DNA from: HGM04593 sp045630965
GTDB lineage: Bacteria > Bacteroidota > Bacteroidia > Bacteroidales > Bacteroidaceae
Length of the DNA stretch: 64,000 nt
NCBI GenBank assembly: GCA_045630965.1
Contig: JAZQTU010000030.1
Location: 93,077-157,076, forward strand
Direction: 5' to 3'
Shown here: positions 8,136-16,866 of the stretch, piece by piece
Layout: each line of letters starts with the position of its first letter
How positions within the stretch are numbered: position 1 is the first letter of the stretch
Made by a program: the position numbers and the translations under genes
The notes under the pieces: model-generated
Told to the model about the DNA's origin: nothing
The model's input: the letters and a program-made list of their open reading frames with translations, nothing else
Databases searched by the model: none

Positions 8136-9938
8136 TCAATCAATGATTCTGACGCCTCCCTTGTCGGCAGAACTTACCATATTGGCATATGCCTTAAGGC
8201 TCTTTGAAATTACACGGTCACGTGTCAAAGGGAACATCTCTCGTGCTGCAAGTTCCTCATCGGTCAATCTTACGTTGATTGAGCGGGCCGGTATATCGAT
8301 GTCTATGATATCACCGTCACGCAATTTACCGATGTTACCTCCGGCTGCAGCCTCGGGAGATATATGACCGATACTCAGTCCCGATGTTCCACCACTGAAG
8401 CGACCGTCGGTTATCAACGCACACTCCTTGCCAAGATGACGCGACTTGATATATGATGTCGGATAGAGCATCTCCTGCATACCGGGACCACCTTTAGGAC
8501 CTTCATATATGATTACCACTACATCGCCTGCCTGTACAGCACCTCCAAGGATACCCTCAACAGCAGCCTCCTGTGAGTCAAACACTTTTGCCTTGCCGCT
8601 GAATTTCCATATACTCTCATCAACACCGGCAGTCTTTACCACACAACCATTCTTGGCGATGTTACCGAACAGGATAGCCAAACCACCATCTTTTGTATAA
8701 GCATTCTCAAGTGAGCGTATACAACCGTTCTCACGGTCGGTGTCAAGTGTCTCATAACGGCAATCCTGTGAACCCATCACATTGCTGAACACATTTGCTG
8801 GAGCTGTGCCATATATTCTCTTGGCCTCATCACCAACGTTCTCACATGTGATACTGTATTTTGCTATGTCTTCAGCAAGAGTAGCACCTGTAACACGCTT
8901 TACAGAGGTATCGAGCAGACCACCCTTGGCAAGCTCGCCAAGAATACCCAAAATACCGCCGGCACGTCCGCAATCCTGAACACTGTACTTAGGACCGTTG
9001 GGTGCCAGTTTGCTGAGGCAAGGTACCTTGCGGCTGAGAGCGTCGATATCGGGCATCTTGAAATCAACACCGGCCTCCTGCGCTACTGCAAGAAGGTGAA
9101 GAATTGTATTGGTTGAACCACCCATGGCGATATCAAGTGTCATCGCGTTCATGAATGCAGCACGCGAAGCTATGCTACGAGGAAGGACGCTTTCGTCACC
9201 CTCACCATAATATTTCATTGCATTTTCCACTATCTGCTTTGCTGCATCCTTGAGCAACTGCACACGGTTGACGTGTGTTGCAAGGACAGTACCATTACCT
9301 GGCAATGAAAGTCCTATGGCTTCGGTCAAAGAGTTCATGGAGTTCGCTGTAAACATACCTGAACATGAGCCACAACCGGGACAAGAACGCTTTTCAATTT
9401 CGGCAAGTTCTTCGTCACCGACAGTGGTATCCGCAGCCTTTACCATAGCTATCACAAGGTCAAGGTTCTCATTCTTCCAGGTACCCTTTTCCATTGGACC
9501 ACCTGAAACAAATACTGTTGGTATGTTAAGACGCATGGCTGCCATGAGCATACCCGGAGTAATCTTGTCACAGTTCGAAATACAGACAAGTGCATCTACT
9601 TTGTGAGCGTTGCACATGTATTCTACGCTATCTGCTATAATGTCACGTGATGGCAATGAGTACAACATTCCGTCGTGTCCCATTGCTATACCGTCATCGA
9701 TAGCGATTGTATTGAATTCAGCCGCATAGCAACCCATTTTTTCGATTTCGGCTTTTACAATCTGACCTGCTTCGTGCAAGTGTGTATGTCCCGGTACAAG
9801 CTGAGTGAACGAATTAGCTATTGCAATGATTGGTTTACCGAACATCTCACGCTTCATTCCGTTGGCTATCCACAATGCTCTGGCACCTGCCATACGGCGT
9901 CCTTCGGTCGACTGCGCACTTCTTAATTTTATTTTCAT
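8136..9938 (-). CDS. ilvD: dihydroxy-acid dehydratase
   Basis: This 600-residue iron-sulfur dehydratase forms 2-oxo acids from dihydroxy-isovalerate and -methylvalerate. The cluster cysteines are visible in SNCDKITPG (Cys 123) and CPGCGSCSGMFTANSMN (Cys 192), and the C-terminal swivel domain carries GRFSGGTSGLSIGH. The length is typical. It is the first gene of ilvDBNC; a consensus Bacteroides promoter lies about 100 bases upstream, leaving a leader of roughly 95 nt. That leader includes an 18-codon open frame that I do not regard as an attenuator (see rejected items). Confidence 0.96.
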   Translation of the reverse strand: MKIKLRSAQSTEGRRMAGARALWIANGMKREMFGKPIIAIANSFTQLVPGHTHLHEAGQIVKAEIEKMGCYAAEFNTIAIDDGIAMGHDGMLYSLPSRDIIADSVEYMCNAHKVDALVCISNCDKITPGMLMAAMRLNIPTVFVSGGPMEKGTWKNENLDLVIAMVKAADTTVGDEELAEIEKRSCPGCGSCSGMFTANSMNSLTEAIGLSLPGNGTVLATHVNRVQLLKDAAKQIVENAMKYYGEGDESVLPRSIASRAAFMNAMTLDIAMGGSTNTILHLLAVAQEAGVDFKMPDIDALSRKVPCLSKLAPNGPKYSVQDCGRAGGILGILGELAKGGLLDTSVKRVTGATLAEDIAKYSITCENVGDEAKRIYGTAPANVFSNVMGSQDCRYETLDTDRENGCIRSLENAYTKDGGLAILFGNIAKNGCVVKTAGVDESIWKFSGKAKVFDSQEAAVEGILGGAVQAGDVVVIIYEGPKGGPGMQEMLYPTSYIKSRHLGKECALITDGRFSGGTSGLSIGHISPEAAAGGNIGKLRDGDIIDIDIPARSINVRLTDEELAAREMFPLTRDRVISKSLKAYANMVSSADKGGVRIID

Positions 9939-10041
9939 AATTTCTGATTTTTTACAAGAAAAAAAGCATGCTACAACAAAATGTCATAGCAAAACCTAAA
10001 GAAAACATACAAATATTATTTGTTTTCTCGCGTCAAGGTTG

Positions 10042-10072
10042 CAAAAGTAATCTCTTTTTTCAGTTTAACAAA
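10042..10072 (-). promoter_or_regulatory. predicted sigma-ABfr promoter of ilvDBNC
   Basis: Read on the minus strand, TTTG (10072-10069) is separated by exactly 19 bases from TACTTTTG (10049-10042). This matches the Bacteroides -33 TTTG and -7 TAnnTTTG consensus. Transcription would begin near 10035 and give a leader of about 95 nt before ilvD. Confidence 0.6.
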
Positions 10073-10110
10073 AATTTTGCAAGAGAAATAGCTCATTCTC
10101 TGTCAAAACT

Positions 10111-11154
10111 TTAGATACTCTTACTATTCAACACTACATATATTATAATAGGAGCACCGATAAGCGGTGTTATTGCGCCAAGAGGAAGAAGACCGCTCTC
10201 TCCAGGCAATTGACATACAATGTTGCACACAAGAGCTACAACAGCTCCAATCAACAATGTGCCGGGCAACAGAACTCTATGATTGCTGCTTCTCAACAAC
10301 AGCCTTGCGATGTGCGGTACTGCAAGACCTATAAATGCGATGGGACCACAAAAAGCTGTGACAACAGCTGTGAGCAAACCTACAACAGCAAGCAGTATAT
10401 TACGGACCAGCCTGACATTGATTCCAAGATTTTGGGCGTAGGCATCACCCAGCAATATTACATTCAAAGGCTTGATCATCAACATTGACACAACAAGCAG
10501 CACTATGGTCAACAGAGTAAATACCGGAAGTTGTTCCATTGATACAGCACTGAAGCTACCCATTCCCCATATAAGGTATGAATGTACACCCTCGGCAGTT
10601 GCAAAATAGTTAAGCACCGTTATAAGTGATGATGCCAGATAGCCTACAGCGACACCAACAATTAGCAATAAAACCTTATTACGCAACATCGATGAGAAAA
10701 GTAGTATTATTACTATAATGGACGCTGCCCCTATAAAGGCTCCTAAAAAGACTGCAAGATAGCCGGCAACACCTATTCCGCCAAAGGAAAACACTCCTTG
10801 GGCAAGAAGCATGACCACTGCCACGCCAAGCCCGGCACCGCTGTTGATACCAAGCACTTCGGGACCGGCAAGAGGATTCTTGAACAATGTCTGCAACAAA
10901 AGTCCCGCTACAGATATTGCAGCGCCAGCCAGCATAGCCGTGACAGCCTGCGGCAAACGTGTATCAAGTACAATAATTCTCCATGCTTCGCGCTCAGCGT
11001 CCCCACCTGTCAATATTGACAAGACCTCACCGAACGGTATACGGACAGAGCCAAAGAATAGATTGGAGAGGAAAAGCAGCAAAAGCATAAACGCTGCAAG
11101 CATGAGCAACACTATATTTTTATCAACGCATCTTTTCATAATAGTTTGGGGCAT
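10111..11154 (-). CDS. FecCD-family ABC transporter permease (iron/cobalamin type)
   Basis: This 347-residue membrane protein has about ten transmembrane segments. It carries family signatures such as RLPQAVTAMLAGAAISVAGLL near residue 65, NPLAGPEVLGINSGAGLG, and the late GPIAFIGLAVPHIARLL motif that contacts the ATPase. It would move ferric siderophore, heme or cobalamin across the inner membrane. The gene overlaps the binding-protein gene by 32 bases if ATG 11154 is used; ATG 11139 (MKRCVDKN) is an equally possible start. The expected third gene, the ATP-binding subunit, is absent: the next gene downstream is ilvD with its own promoter. Confidence 0.9.
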   Translation of the reverse strand: MPQTIMKRCVDKNIVLLMLAAFMLLLLFLSNLFFGSVRIPFGEVLSILTGGDAEREAWRIIVLDTRLPQAVTAMLAGAAISVAGLLLQTLFKNPLAGPEVLGINSGAGLGVAVVMLLAQGVFSFGGIGVAGYLAVFLGAFIGAASIIVIILLFSSMLRNKVLLLIVGVAVGYLASSLITVLNYFATAEGVHSYLIWGMGSFSAVSMEQLPVFTLLTIVLLVVSMLMIKPLNVILLGDAYAQNLGINVRLVRNILLAVVGLLTAVVTAFCGPIAFIGLAVPHIARLLLRSSNHRVLLPGTLLIGAVVALVCNIVCQLPGESGLLPLGAITPLIGAPIIIYVVLNSKSI

Positions 11155-12268
11155 ATCCGGAAATCAATGACGGATGAAACAATGCAACAAGTTCCCTCAA
11201 CAGATTTTCAGGATGAAAAGAGACCTCCTCGAAAATATTGTTCCTGTGCGTATTGCAAGCATATATATTCTTTTTACGGTACGGAGCAAAGTGGGAATAC
11301 CCTTCAAAATCCGATAACAAAGATGCATATGTCTTGTCTGTTGGAGAATTATATTTCACAAGCCAGATATCTGCATCAACAGCCCTGTCAAGTACAACTT
11401 CGTATGACAACGGTACAGAACCGCTACTTGCAAAATCAGCAAAAAGGTAGTCAGCACCGGCATCATGGTATAACCGTCCCATAGTACTTTTCCCACCCGG
11501 CACATACCAGGCAGAACTGCTCTTCAATTCGCACATCAGTTTAGGGCGTTCCTTCACCTCTTTTGTCAAATTACAAATAGCCTCATATTCGCTGCACACA
11601 ACATTGTATATCGAGTCGCATTCAACAGCACACCCTACAAGGCGACCATAAAAACGTATCCATTCTGCGCATCCAAGAGGAGATGTCTCCATGTAGTCGG
11701 CACATTCCACCAATGGATATGCCATATTTTCAAGCTTGCCATAACCTCCGTTCTCATATGGCAAGACAAAAATTGCATCAGGAGAAACCTGCACCACAGC
11801 CTCACTGTTCACATTCAATGAACTGCCACAGTCTATGACAAGGCCTTGCTCTATCCTTTGCTGAACAGCATCTGAATAGATGTATTGCCTGTCACACACG
11901 CCTGCAATAGCCTGCAATGCATCCAATTCATCAAACAACATGGCATGTACACCAGAAAAGAGCAGTGTACGACTCAGCGGAGTACGCAACAGCACTCCAT
12001 TAGGGAGAGCTTCGGGCAAAACAGTGTCATTGGGAACAAGTATATATCGATTGAGCAGACCAGTCCCCCATGGATTCTTGACATCAACAACAGTGTATCC
12101 GTCACAATCTGTTATATCGAGTAATGAGGAATGGTGCATGCGCACTTTCTCTCCTTCAATTATGTTGTCATGAGGAGCAACGCACGAAGCCAGAAGGCAT
12201 GTACACAAAAGTACAAAAACAACCATTGACACATGGACTCTGCGCAACATACAGCAATTATTCTTCAT
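11123..12268 (-). CDS. ABC transporter substrate-binding lipoprotein (iron/cobalamin type)
   Basis: This is a 381-residue protein with a lipoprotein signal (LLCTCLLASC, lipid attachment at the last Cys). The mature part fits the helical-backbone metal-receptor fold. One lobe runs through DELDALQAIAGVC and the VNSEAVVQVSPDAIFVLPY segment, where ligand-binding proteins carry the ASPEAIL-type motif. A second lobe contains the YLFADFASSGSVPLSYE region. It would deliver substrate to the permease encoded immediately downstream. The ligand is not decidable from sequence: iron chelate, heme and cobamide are all possible. It overlaps the DAHP synthase gene by 11 bases, so it is part of the long minus-strand operon. 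Confidence 0.82.
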   Translation of the reverse strand: MKNNCCMLRRVHVSMVVFVLLCTCLLASCVAPHDNIIEGEKVRMHHSSLLDITDCDGYTVVDVKNPWGTGLLNRYILVPNDTVLPEALPNGVLLRTPLSRTLLFSGVHAMLFDELDALQAIAGVCDRQYIYSDAVQQRIEQGLVIDCGSSLNVNSEAVVQVSPDAIFVLPYENGGYGKLENMAYPLVECADYMETSPLGCAEWIRFYGRLVGCAVECDSIYNVVCSEYEAICNLTKEVKERPKLMCELKSSSAWYVPGGKSTMGRLYHDAGADYLFADFASSGSVPLSYEVVLDRAVDADIWLVKYNSPTDKTYASLLSDFEGYSHFAPYRKKNIYACNTHRNNIFEEVSFHPENLLRELVALFHPSLISGYAPNYYEKMR

Positions 12269-13325
12269 TATTCATTATATTCAACTGCTGACGTATACTT
12301 TCGGAATGAATAGCCTCAAACACACTCTTCACAGCATCCATATCAATCTTGCCGTCGGCACAACATTTCGTGTACCGTTCAATGGTTTCATTATACCTGA
12401 AAGGCTGGAAAACAGTCAATCCTTTTTCGCGTTTCAGCGCACCTATCTCACGCGATATCGACATTCGCTTTACAAGAAGTTCCATCAGTTTGTCATCAAT
12501 CTCATCCATTCTTTTCCTGTAGGAGAGGAAATCGTCACTGGCACTGTTTGATGAACGGTATACAAGCCTGCCGAGTATCATGGCAAGTTCATCAGGGGTA
12601 ACCTGCTGACGCGCATCGCTAAGAGCACATACCGGGTTACAATGTGTCTCAATCATCAAACCGTCAAAATTGAGGTCCATGGCCTGCTGGGAAAGTGAGA
12701 GAACAAGTTCACGCTTTCCACCGATGTGGCTGGGGTCACATATCATGGGGATATTGCCAAGACGTCTACGGAACTCTATCGGAAGTTGCCATTGAGGAGC
12801 ATTCCTATACAGTTTTTCTCCATATGCAGAAAAACCACGGTGTATAGCGCCGCAACGCTTCACTCCGGCATTATAAAGACGTTCAAAAGCACCTATCCAT
12901 AAATCAACATCCGGGTTTACGGGATTCTTTACAAGCACAGGAACATCCACGCCGCGCAGCGCATCAGCAATCTCCTGTACCGCAAATGGATTGGCTGTCG
13001 TACGCGCACCTATCCACAACAGGTCTATGCCGGCTGCAAGAGCCTGTTCGACATGCGTTGCCGTCGCCACCTCTGTAGCTACAGGCATTGCAAACTCCTT
13101 TTTTACACGCGCAAGCCACTGCAAAGCCTCTTGCCCAACCCCTTCAAAACATCCGGGACGAGTACGAGGTTTCCACACACCTGCACGGAAAAGCGTCACA
13201 CCCTTACCTGCAAGAGCCGATGCAACCTCCATTACCTGTTCTTCGCTTTCGGCACTACAAGGACCTGCGATAAGCAACGGACGCTCCACCCCGTCAAAAA
13301 GTTCTATCTTGTCCAAATTCATCAT
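12258..13325 (-). CDS. aroF: bifunctional DAHP synthase / chorismate mutase
   Basis: This 355-residue fusion has two parts. Residues 1 to about 255 are a type I-beta (KDO8P synthase-like) 3-deoxy-D-arabino-heptulosonate-7-phosphate synthase, with IAGPCSAES, WKPRTRPGCFEG, WIGARTTANPF, VLVKNP and the metal-site stretch ICDPSHIGGKR. Residues of about 265-350 are an AroQ-type chorismate mutase (RKRMDEIDDKLMELLVKRM, then REIGALKREKGL). The mutase module in such fusions usually serves in feedback control as well as prephenate formation. The start at 13325 overlaps the tatD stop as ATGA. Placement with tatD and the prenyl synthase, away from other aromatic-pathway genes, is unusual. Confidence 0.94.
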   Translation of the reverse strand: MMNLDKIELFDGVERPLLIAGPCSAESEEQVMEVASALAGKGVTLFRAGVWKPRTRPGCFEGVGQEALQWLARVKKEFAMPVATEVATATHVEQALAAGIDLLWIGARTTANPFAVQEIADALRGVDVPVLVKNPVNPDVDLWIGAFERLYNAGVKRCGAIHRGFSAYGEKLYRNAPQWQLPIEFRRRLGNIPMICDPSHIGGKRELVLSLSQQAMDLNFDGLMIETHCNPVCALSDARQQVTPDELAMILGRLVYRSSNSASDDFLSYRKRMDEIDDKLMELLVKRMSISREIGALKREKGLTVFQPFRYNETIERYTKCCADGKIDMDAVKSVFEAIHSESIRQQLNIMNNEE

Positions 13326-14107
13326 TTCAGCAATTTTTGAAACAGTCTATAGGCATTCGCTGTTGTTTGTGCCGCAATTTCTTCAACACCGCAACCATAC
13401 AATTCGGCCATAAACTCGGCTATATATGGGATGTAAGAACTCTCATTACGTTTTCCCCTGAAAGGCACAGGCGGAAGATAAGGAGAATCGGTTTCAAGAA
13501 GTATCCTTTCAAGAGGTACATTCTTCACTGCAGCAGGCAAAGTAGACTTCTTGTATGTAAGGACTCCACCTATTCCCAAAAAGAAACCGTCGAACGAAAG
13601 CAACTTACGCGCCTCCTCTTCTGTCCCTGAGAAACAATGGAAAACACCGGTCAGTCCTTTGCTGCGATGTGATTCCATAACATCGTATAATTCATTGAAG
13701 GCATTACGTGAATGTATTACCAAAGGCAGTCCAAACTCCGCAGCCCACTCTATCTGTGCATTGAAGGCATCAATCTGTTCGTTCTTGCGTGTATCATCCC
13801 AATAGAGATCAATTCCAACCTCTCCAACGGCGATAAAACGGTCATCACCCCTCAATGTATCATAAAGCCTGGCAAGAGTTGCTTTATAGTCGTCGCCAAG
13901 TTCTGTCGGATGCAGACCTACCATAGGGTAGCATATACCGGGATATTCCTCACACATTACAAGAAGAGCTGACAAGGACTCCTCCGTTATTGACGGAAGA
14001 CACAATTTCCCAACCCCAGCCTGCAATGCACGCTGTACGGCACAACTACGGTCTTCATTGAATTCCGGAACAAAAAGATGGGTATGGGTATCGACGAATT
14101 CAATCAT
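13322..14107 (-). CDS. tatD: TatD family metal-dependent hydrolase
   Basis: This is a 261-residue TIM-barrel hydrolase, the usual TatD length. Metal ligands and motifs are seen in order: DTHTHLFVPEF at the N-terminus, VGEVGIDLYWD in the middle, VIHSRNA, VFHCFSGT and LLETDSPYLPPVPFRGK near the C-terminus. Family members act as 3'-5' DNA/RNA exonucleases in repair and quality control. I set the start at ATG 14107 (MIEFVDTHTH); an upstream alternative would add 21 residues lying inside the previous gene. It overlaps the previous gene by eight bases and the DAHP synthase gene by four, which fits translational coupling. Confidence 0.92.
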   Translation of the reverse strand: MIEFVDTHTHLFVPEFNEDRSCAVQRALQAGVGKLCLPSITEESLSALLVMCEEYPGICYPMVGLHPTELGDDYKATLARLYDTLRGDDRFIAVGEVGIDLYWDDTRKNEQIDAFNAQIEWAAEFGLPLVIHSRNAFNELYDVMESHRSKGLTGVFHCFSGTEEEARKLLSFDGFFLGIGGVLTYKKSTLPAAVKNVPLERILLETDSPYLPPVPFRGKRNESSYIPYIAEFMAELYGCGVEEIAAQTTANAYRLFQKLLK

Positions 14108-14819
14108 TCTCCTCTTGCTTTTTTGACTTGCGGTCTGGACGGTCGTAATATATGACTCCGTACTCGGCACACTTCTTTATACGTTCATCGCCTTGGAATA
14201 CCGAAAAGGACTTTTCTATCTCACCCCAAGCCTCGAATATAATCTCATCAGCCTCAAAGCGCATGTCGGATATGTTCTGCAGGGCACTGTTTGTACGTTG
14301 TTGAAGCATCTGCTGTCTATCATACATACCCTTGAATATCTCAAACACCACCGAAACACGTCCCATTGTCGGATTGTAGACTGGGACACCACCTTCACTC
14401 TGACGGCGTCTTTCACCCTCAATAACCTTTACGCCCCACTCAAGCACAGATGATTCCGAAAAAAGATTAGGAACAGTATCCTCATCCTCTGGCAAACCAT
14501 AATAGGGTCGTTTACAGCGTGCTATCTCACCTCGCATTATTGACATGCTCAGTACCTGAATGAAATGTGAAACATACATTCGGGCCTTTTTTAATGCAGC
14601 TTCATACTCTTTGTTGCCTCTCTTCGAAGATTGTTCCGACACACAACGACGATATACCTCAACCTCACGCGAGAAACGTTCAAGAAAATTCTTGGCACGG
14701 TGATATGTATTATGCGAAAGGACATTGGTATATATGCCGTTGCTCGTACTGCTGTCAACAGCAGCTTTCAATGCACGTATACGAGCCTGATCAGTTTTAG
14801 GCAATCTACGGTAAGGCAT
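14100..14819 (-). CDS. conserved protein of unknown function, helical and charged
   Basis: This is a 239-residue protein I do not recognise. It has no signal peptide or membrane segment, so it is cytoplasmic. It is rich in Arg, Lys and Glu, with several predicted long helices (for example KARMYVSHFIQVLSMSIMRG near residues 80-100), and a short linker containing YYGLPEDEDTVPN near residue 107. The C-terminal tail is highly charged (RPDRKSKKQEEND). It sits between the prenyl synthase (six bases upstream) and tatD (eight-base overlap), so it is certainly translated with them. The fixed position hints at a nucleic-acid or housekeeping role, but that is inference. Confidence 0.75.
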   Translation of the reverse strand: MPYRRLPKTDQARIRALKAAVDSSTSNGIYTNVLSHNTYHRAKNFLERFSREVEVYRRCVSEQSSKRGNKEYEAALKKARMYVSHFIQVLSMSIMRGEIARCKRPYYGLPEDEDTVPNLFSESSVLEWGVKVIEGERRRQSEGGVPVYNPTMGRVSVVFEIFKGMYDRQQMLQQRTNSALQNISDMRFEADEIIFEAWGEIEKSFSVFQGDERIKKCAEYGVIYYDRPDRKSKKQEEND

Positions 14820-14825
14820 ACAGCA

Positions 14826-15800
14826 TCAGAGTTTACGGTTCAACAAGGAATTTGCGAAGATTTTCAGGCATGATTTCTTGTCATTGTCAACCGATATACG
14901 GTCTATATACTCATCACACATGGCGAAAAGTTCTTCAATACGTTTTTCACAAATTTCCTTTACACCGAGTTTGTTATACATATCTGTAAAGAAGGCTATC
15001 TTTTCCTGTTTATCGAATTCCTTCTTTTCCATCCACTGCTTCATCGCGGCAAACTGTTCCTCGTCAGCAAGGTTCAACGCCGTTATAAGAAGGAATGTCT
15101 TTTTGTTGCAACAGATATCACCACCAATCTTCTTGCCGAACAATGACTGGTCGGCATATACATCGAGGAGGTCATCCTGCAACTGGAATGCAAGGCCCAT
15201 CTTCTCACCATATTCGTAAAGATTGTCAAGATCATGTTCACTTGCACCGGCAAGTATGCCACCGAGTTTAAGCGCCGCAGCAAGCAGAACCGATGTCTTT
15301 AGACGTATCATCTCAAGATATTCCGCTTCGGCAACATTGTCGCGTGTCTCGAATTCAATATCGTACTGCTGACCATCACCTATCTGTTTTGCTGTTTCCG
15401 TAAAGAGCGCAAGCATAGCCGGCAACTTATCCGCAGGCACATGGGCAAGGAACTCATAAGCGAGGACAAGCATCGTATCACCGGAGAGAATTGCCGGTAC
15501 ATCGCCCCATTTGGCACAGACAGTCGGTTTTCCACGACGTATGTCGGCGCGGTCCATTACATCATCATGAATAAGAGTATAGTTGTGATATGTCTCCACA
15601 GCTACAGCCGGATACAAAGCTTCATCAACACACTCCTTATATAAATTATAGGCCATAAGAAAAAGAACCGGACGCACACGTTTTCCGCTCTGTTCCAATG
15701 TATATCTTATAGGAGCATACAATTCGCGTGGTTCTCTCTCAAATTCCAGATTCTCAATGAAAAGGTTTACCTTGTCTCTAAGCTCTTCCCAAGTGTACAT
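14826..15800 (-). CDS. idsA: trans-isoprenyl diphosphate synthase
   Basis: This 324-residue all-helical enzyme condenses isopentenyl diphosphate with allylic diphosphates. The first aspartate-rich motif is DDVMD at residues 79-83 (within LIHDDVMDRADIRRGKP), without the two-residue insertion of bacterial type II enzymes. The second is DDLLD in FQLQDDLLDVYAD. A tyrosine lies five residues before the first motif, which usually restricts the product to short or medium chains; this is an inference. The upstream basic motif GKRVRP is also present. ATG 15800 is chosen because the frame upstream offers only a TTG inside the tonB terminator. The product may feed menaquinone or undecaprenyl synthesis. 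Confidence 0.92.
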   Translation of the reverse strand: MYTWEELRDKVNLFIENLEFEREPRELYAPIRYTLEQSGKRVRPVLFLMAYNLYKECVDEALYPAVAVETYHNYTLIHDDVMDRADIRRGKPTVCAKWGDVPAILSGDTMLVLAYEFLAHVPADKLPAMLALFTETAKQIGDGQQYDIEFETRDNVAEAEYLEMIRLKTSVLLAAALKLGGILAGASEHDLDNLYEYGEKMGLAFQLQDDLLDVYADQSLFGKKIGGDICCNKKTFLLITALNLADEEQFAAMKQWMEKKEFDKQEKIAFFTDMYNKLGVKEICEKRIEELFAMCDEYIDRISVDNDKKSCLKIFANSLLNRKL

Positions 15801-15816
15801 AATCTTTATTTTAGTC

Positions 15817-15845
15817 AAAAAAAAGAGGCTGCATCGCAGCCTCTT
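15817..15845 (-). terminator. rho-independent terminator of tonB
   Basis: A perfect 10-bp stem (AAGAGGCTGC at 15823-15832 with GCAGCCTCTT at 15836-15845, loop ATC) is followed on the minus strand by eight T (complement of 15817-15824). It sits between tonB and idsA, so readthrough from tonB into the idsA operon should be limited. Confidence 0.88.
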
Positions 15846-15862
15846 CCATGTTATAATATTTT

Positions 15863-16612
15863 TTACTGCAAGCGGAATACAACCGGCAAAGTAAAGAATA
15901 CGCGTACTGGCTTACCAGCCTGCTTACCGGGAGACCATTTTGGCATTCCCTCAACCACGCGCATAGCTTCCTTATCAAGATAGATATCACCAGAGCTCTT
16001 GAGCACCTCTACCTGCTGGATAGAACCGTCCGAATTAACGACGAAACGGATGAATGCACGACCCTGTGAGTTGTTATCACGAGAAATTCTAGGATAATTG
16101 ATATTGTCCTGAAGGTATTTCATCAAAGCCTTCATACCACCGGGGAACTCTGGCTGCTGCTCAACCACCTGGAATACCTGCTCTTCAACAACTTCCTCCT
16201 CAACGAAGATATTGGTGTTTTCTGAAATCTCAACAACCTCACCCATTTCTTCTATTGAAACAAGCTCGCTCTCTTCGATTTCAGCCTCATCTTCTACAAT
16301 TTCGATGATATCAACAATCTTCTTGGCTTCGGGAGGTGGAGGAACAACCTTCTTCTCTGGAATTGTAAATGGAACCAAGATATCGATAGGAATATCAAGT
16401 GCCTGCTGTTGCACCTTCTTTTCCTTCTTCTCCTGTTTCTCAAAAGTTGTCCACTCAATAAAACAAAATGTAACAGCAAAGACTATTACAAAACCCATTA
16501 AAAGCCACATACCAGTGTGCTGCTCCAAGTTTACCTTTGGATTCTTCTTAACTTCAAGATTCAATTGAAGCTTTTCAGCATCCTTAACCTGCTGTTTCTG
16601 TTCTGTACTCAT
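15863..16612 (-). CDS. tonB: energy transducer TonB
   Basis: This is a 249-residue protein. A single N-terminal membrane helix (MWLLMGFVIVFAVTFCFIEW, about residues 35-54) is followed by a periplasmic spacer with VPPPPEAKK and a very acidic Glu/Ile/Val-rich stretch (about 95-145). The C-terminal TonB domain starts at QPEFPGGMKALMKYLQDNINYP and contains GRAFIRFVVNSDGSI and the W-SPG motif WSPGKQAGKPV, ending in a beta strand (FFTLPVVFRLQ). It transmits proton-motive energy from ExbBD to outer-membrane receptors such as the thiamine receptor in this window. It has its own terminator; a possible promoter lies at 16643-16650. Confidence 0.93.
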   Translation of the reverse strand: MSTEQKQQVKDAEKLQLNLEVKKNPKVNLEQHTGMWLLMGFVIVFAVTFCFIEWTTFEKQEKKEKKVQQQALDIPIDILVPFTIPEKKVVPPPPEAKKIVDIIEIVEDEAEIEESELVSIEEMGEVVEISENTNIFVEEEVVEEQVFQVVEQQPEFPGGMKALMKYLQDNINYPRISRDNNSQGRAFIRFVVNSDGSIQQVEVLKSSGDIYLDKEAMRVVEGMPKWSPGKQAGKPVRVFFTLPVVFRLQ

Positions 16613-16642
16613 ATCTTAAATTTGTATATATTTTCTAATTCA

Positions 16643-16650
16643 CAAAAATA
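16643..16650 (-). promoter_or_regulatory. possible -7 element for tonB
   Basis: On the minus strand the sequence reads TATTTTTG, matching TAnnTTTG, about 30 bases upstream of the tonB ATG. No TTTG is present at the proper upstream spacing, so support is partial. The rest of the 254-bp divergent region 16613-16866 is A+T rich with no other structure I can support. Confidence 0.3.
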
Positions 16651-16866
16651 GACAATATTTTTCAATACACACGATAAAAGAGATTTTTTTTTTATTTTAA
16701 CATGAATTTTCTCTTGTCAGCAACATAAAATTATTTTTTTACCGTTATTACGATATACTACAAGTGGTTATTTTATCCGCTGAACGGGTATAGTAAACAA
16801 AAAAATAGTATCTTCGCAAAGCAATAGCCTACAGACATTTGCAAAACTACACAAATTATTGATAAA

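Noticed and set aside
9952..10008. 18-codon open frame (minus) in the ilvD leader, considered as an attenuator peptide
   Set aside because: It holds only three Leu and no Ile or Val, and there is no terminator/antiterminator pair behind it.
10082..10101. Weak hairpin AGAGAA/TTCTCT as terminator of the ABC importer operon
   Set aside because: The 6-bp A/T-rich stem and imperfect T tail overlap the ilv promoter region and are not strong enough to call.
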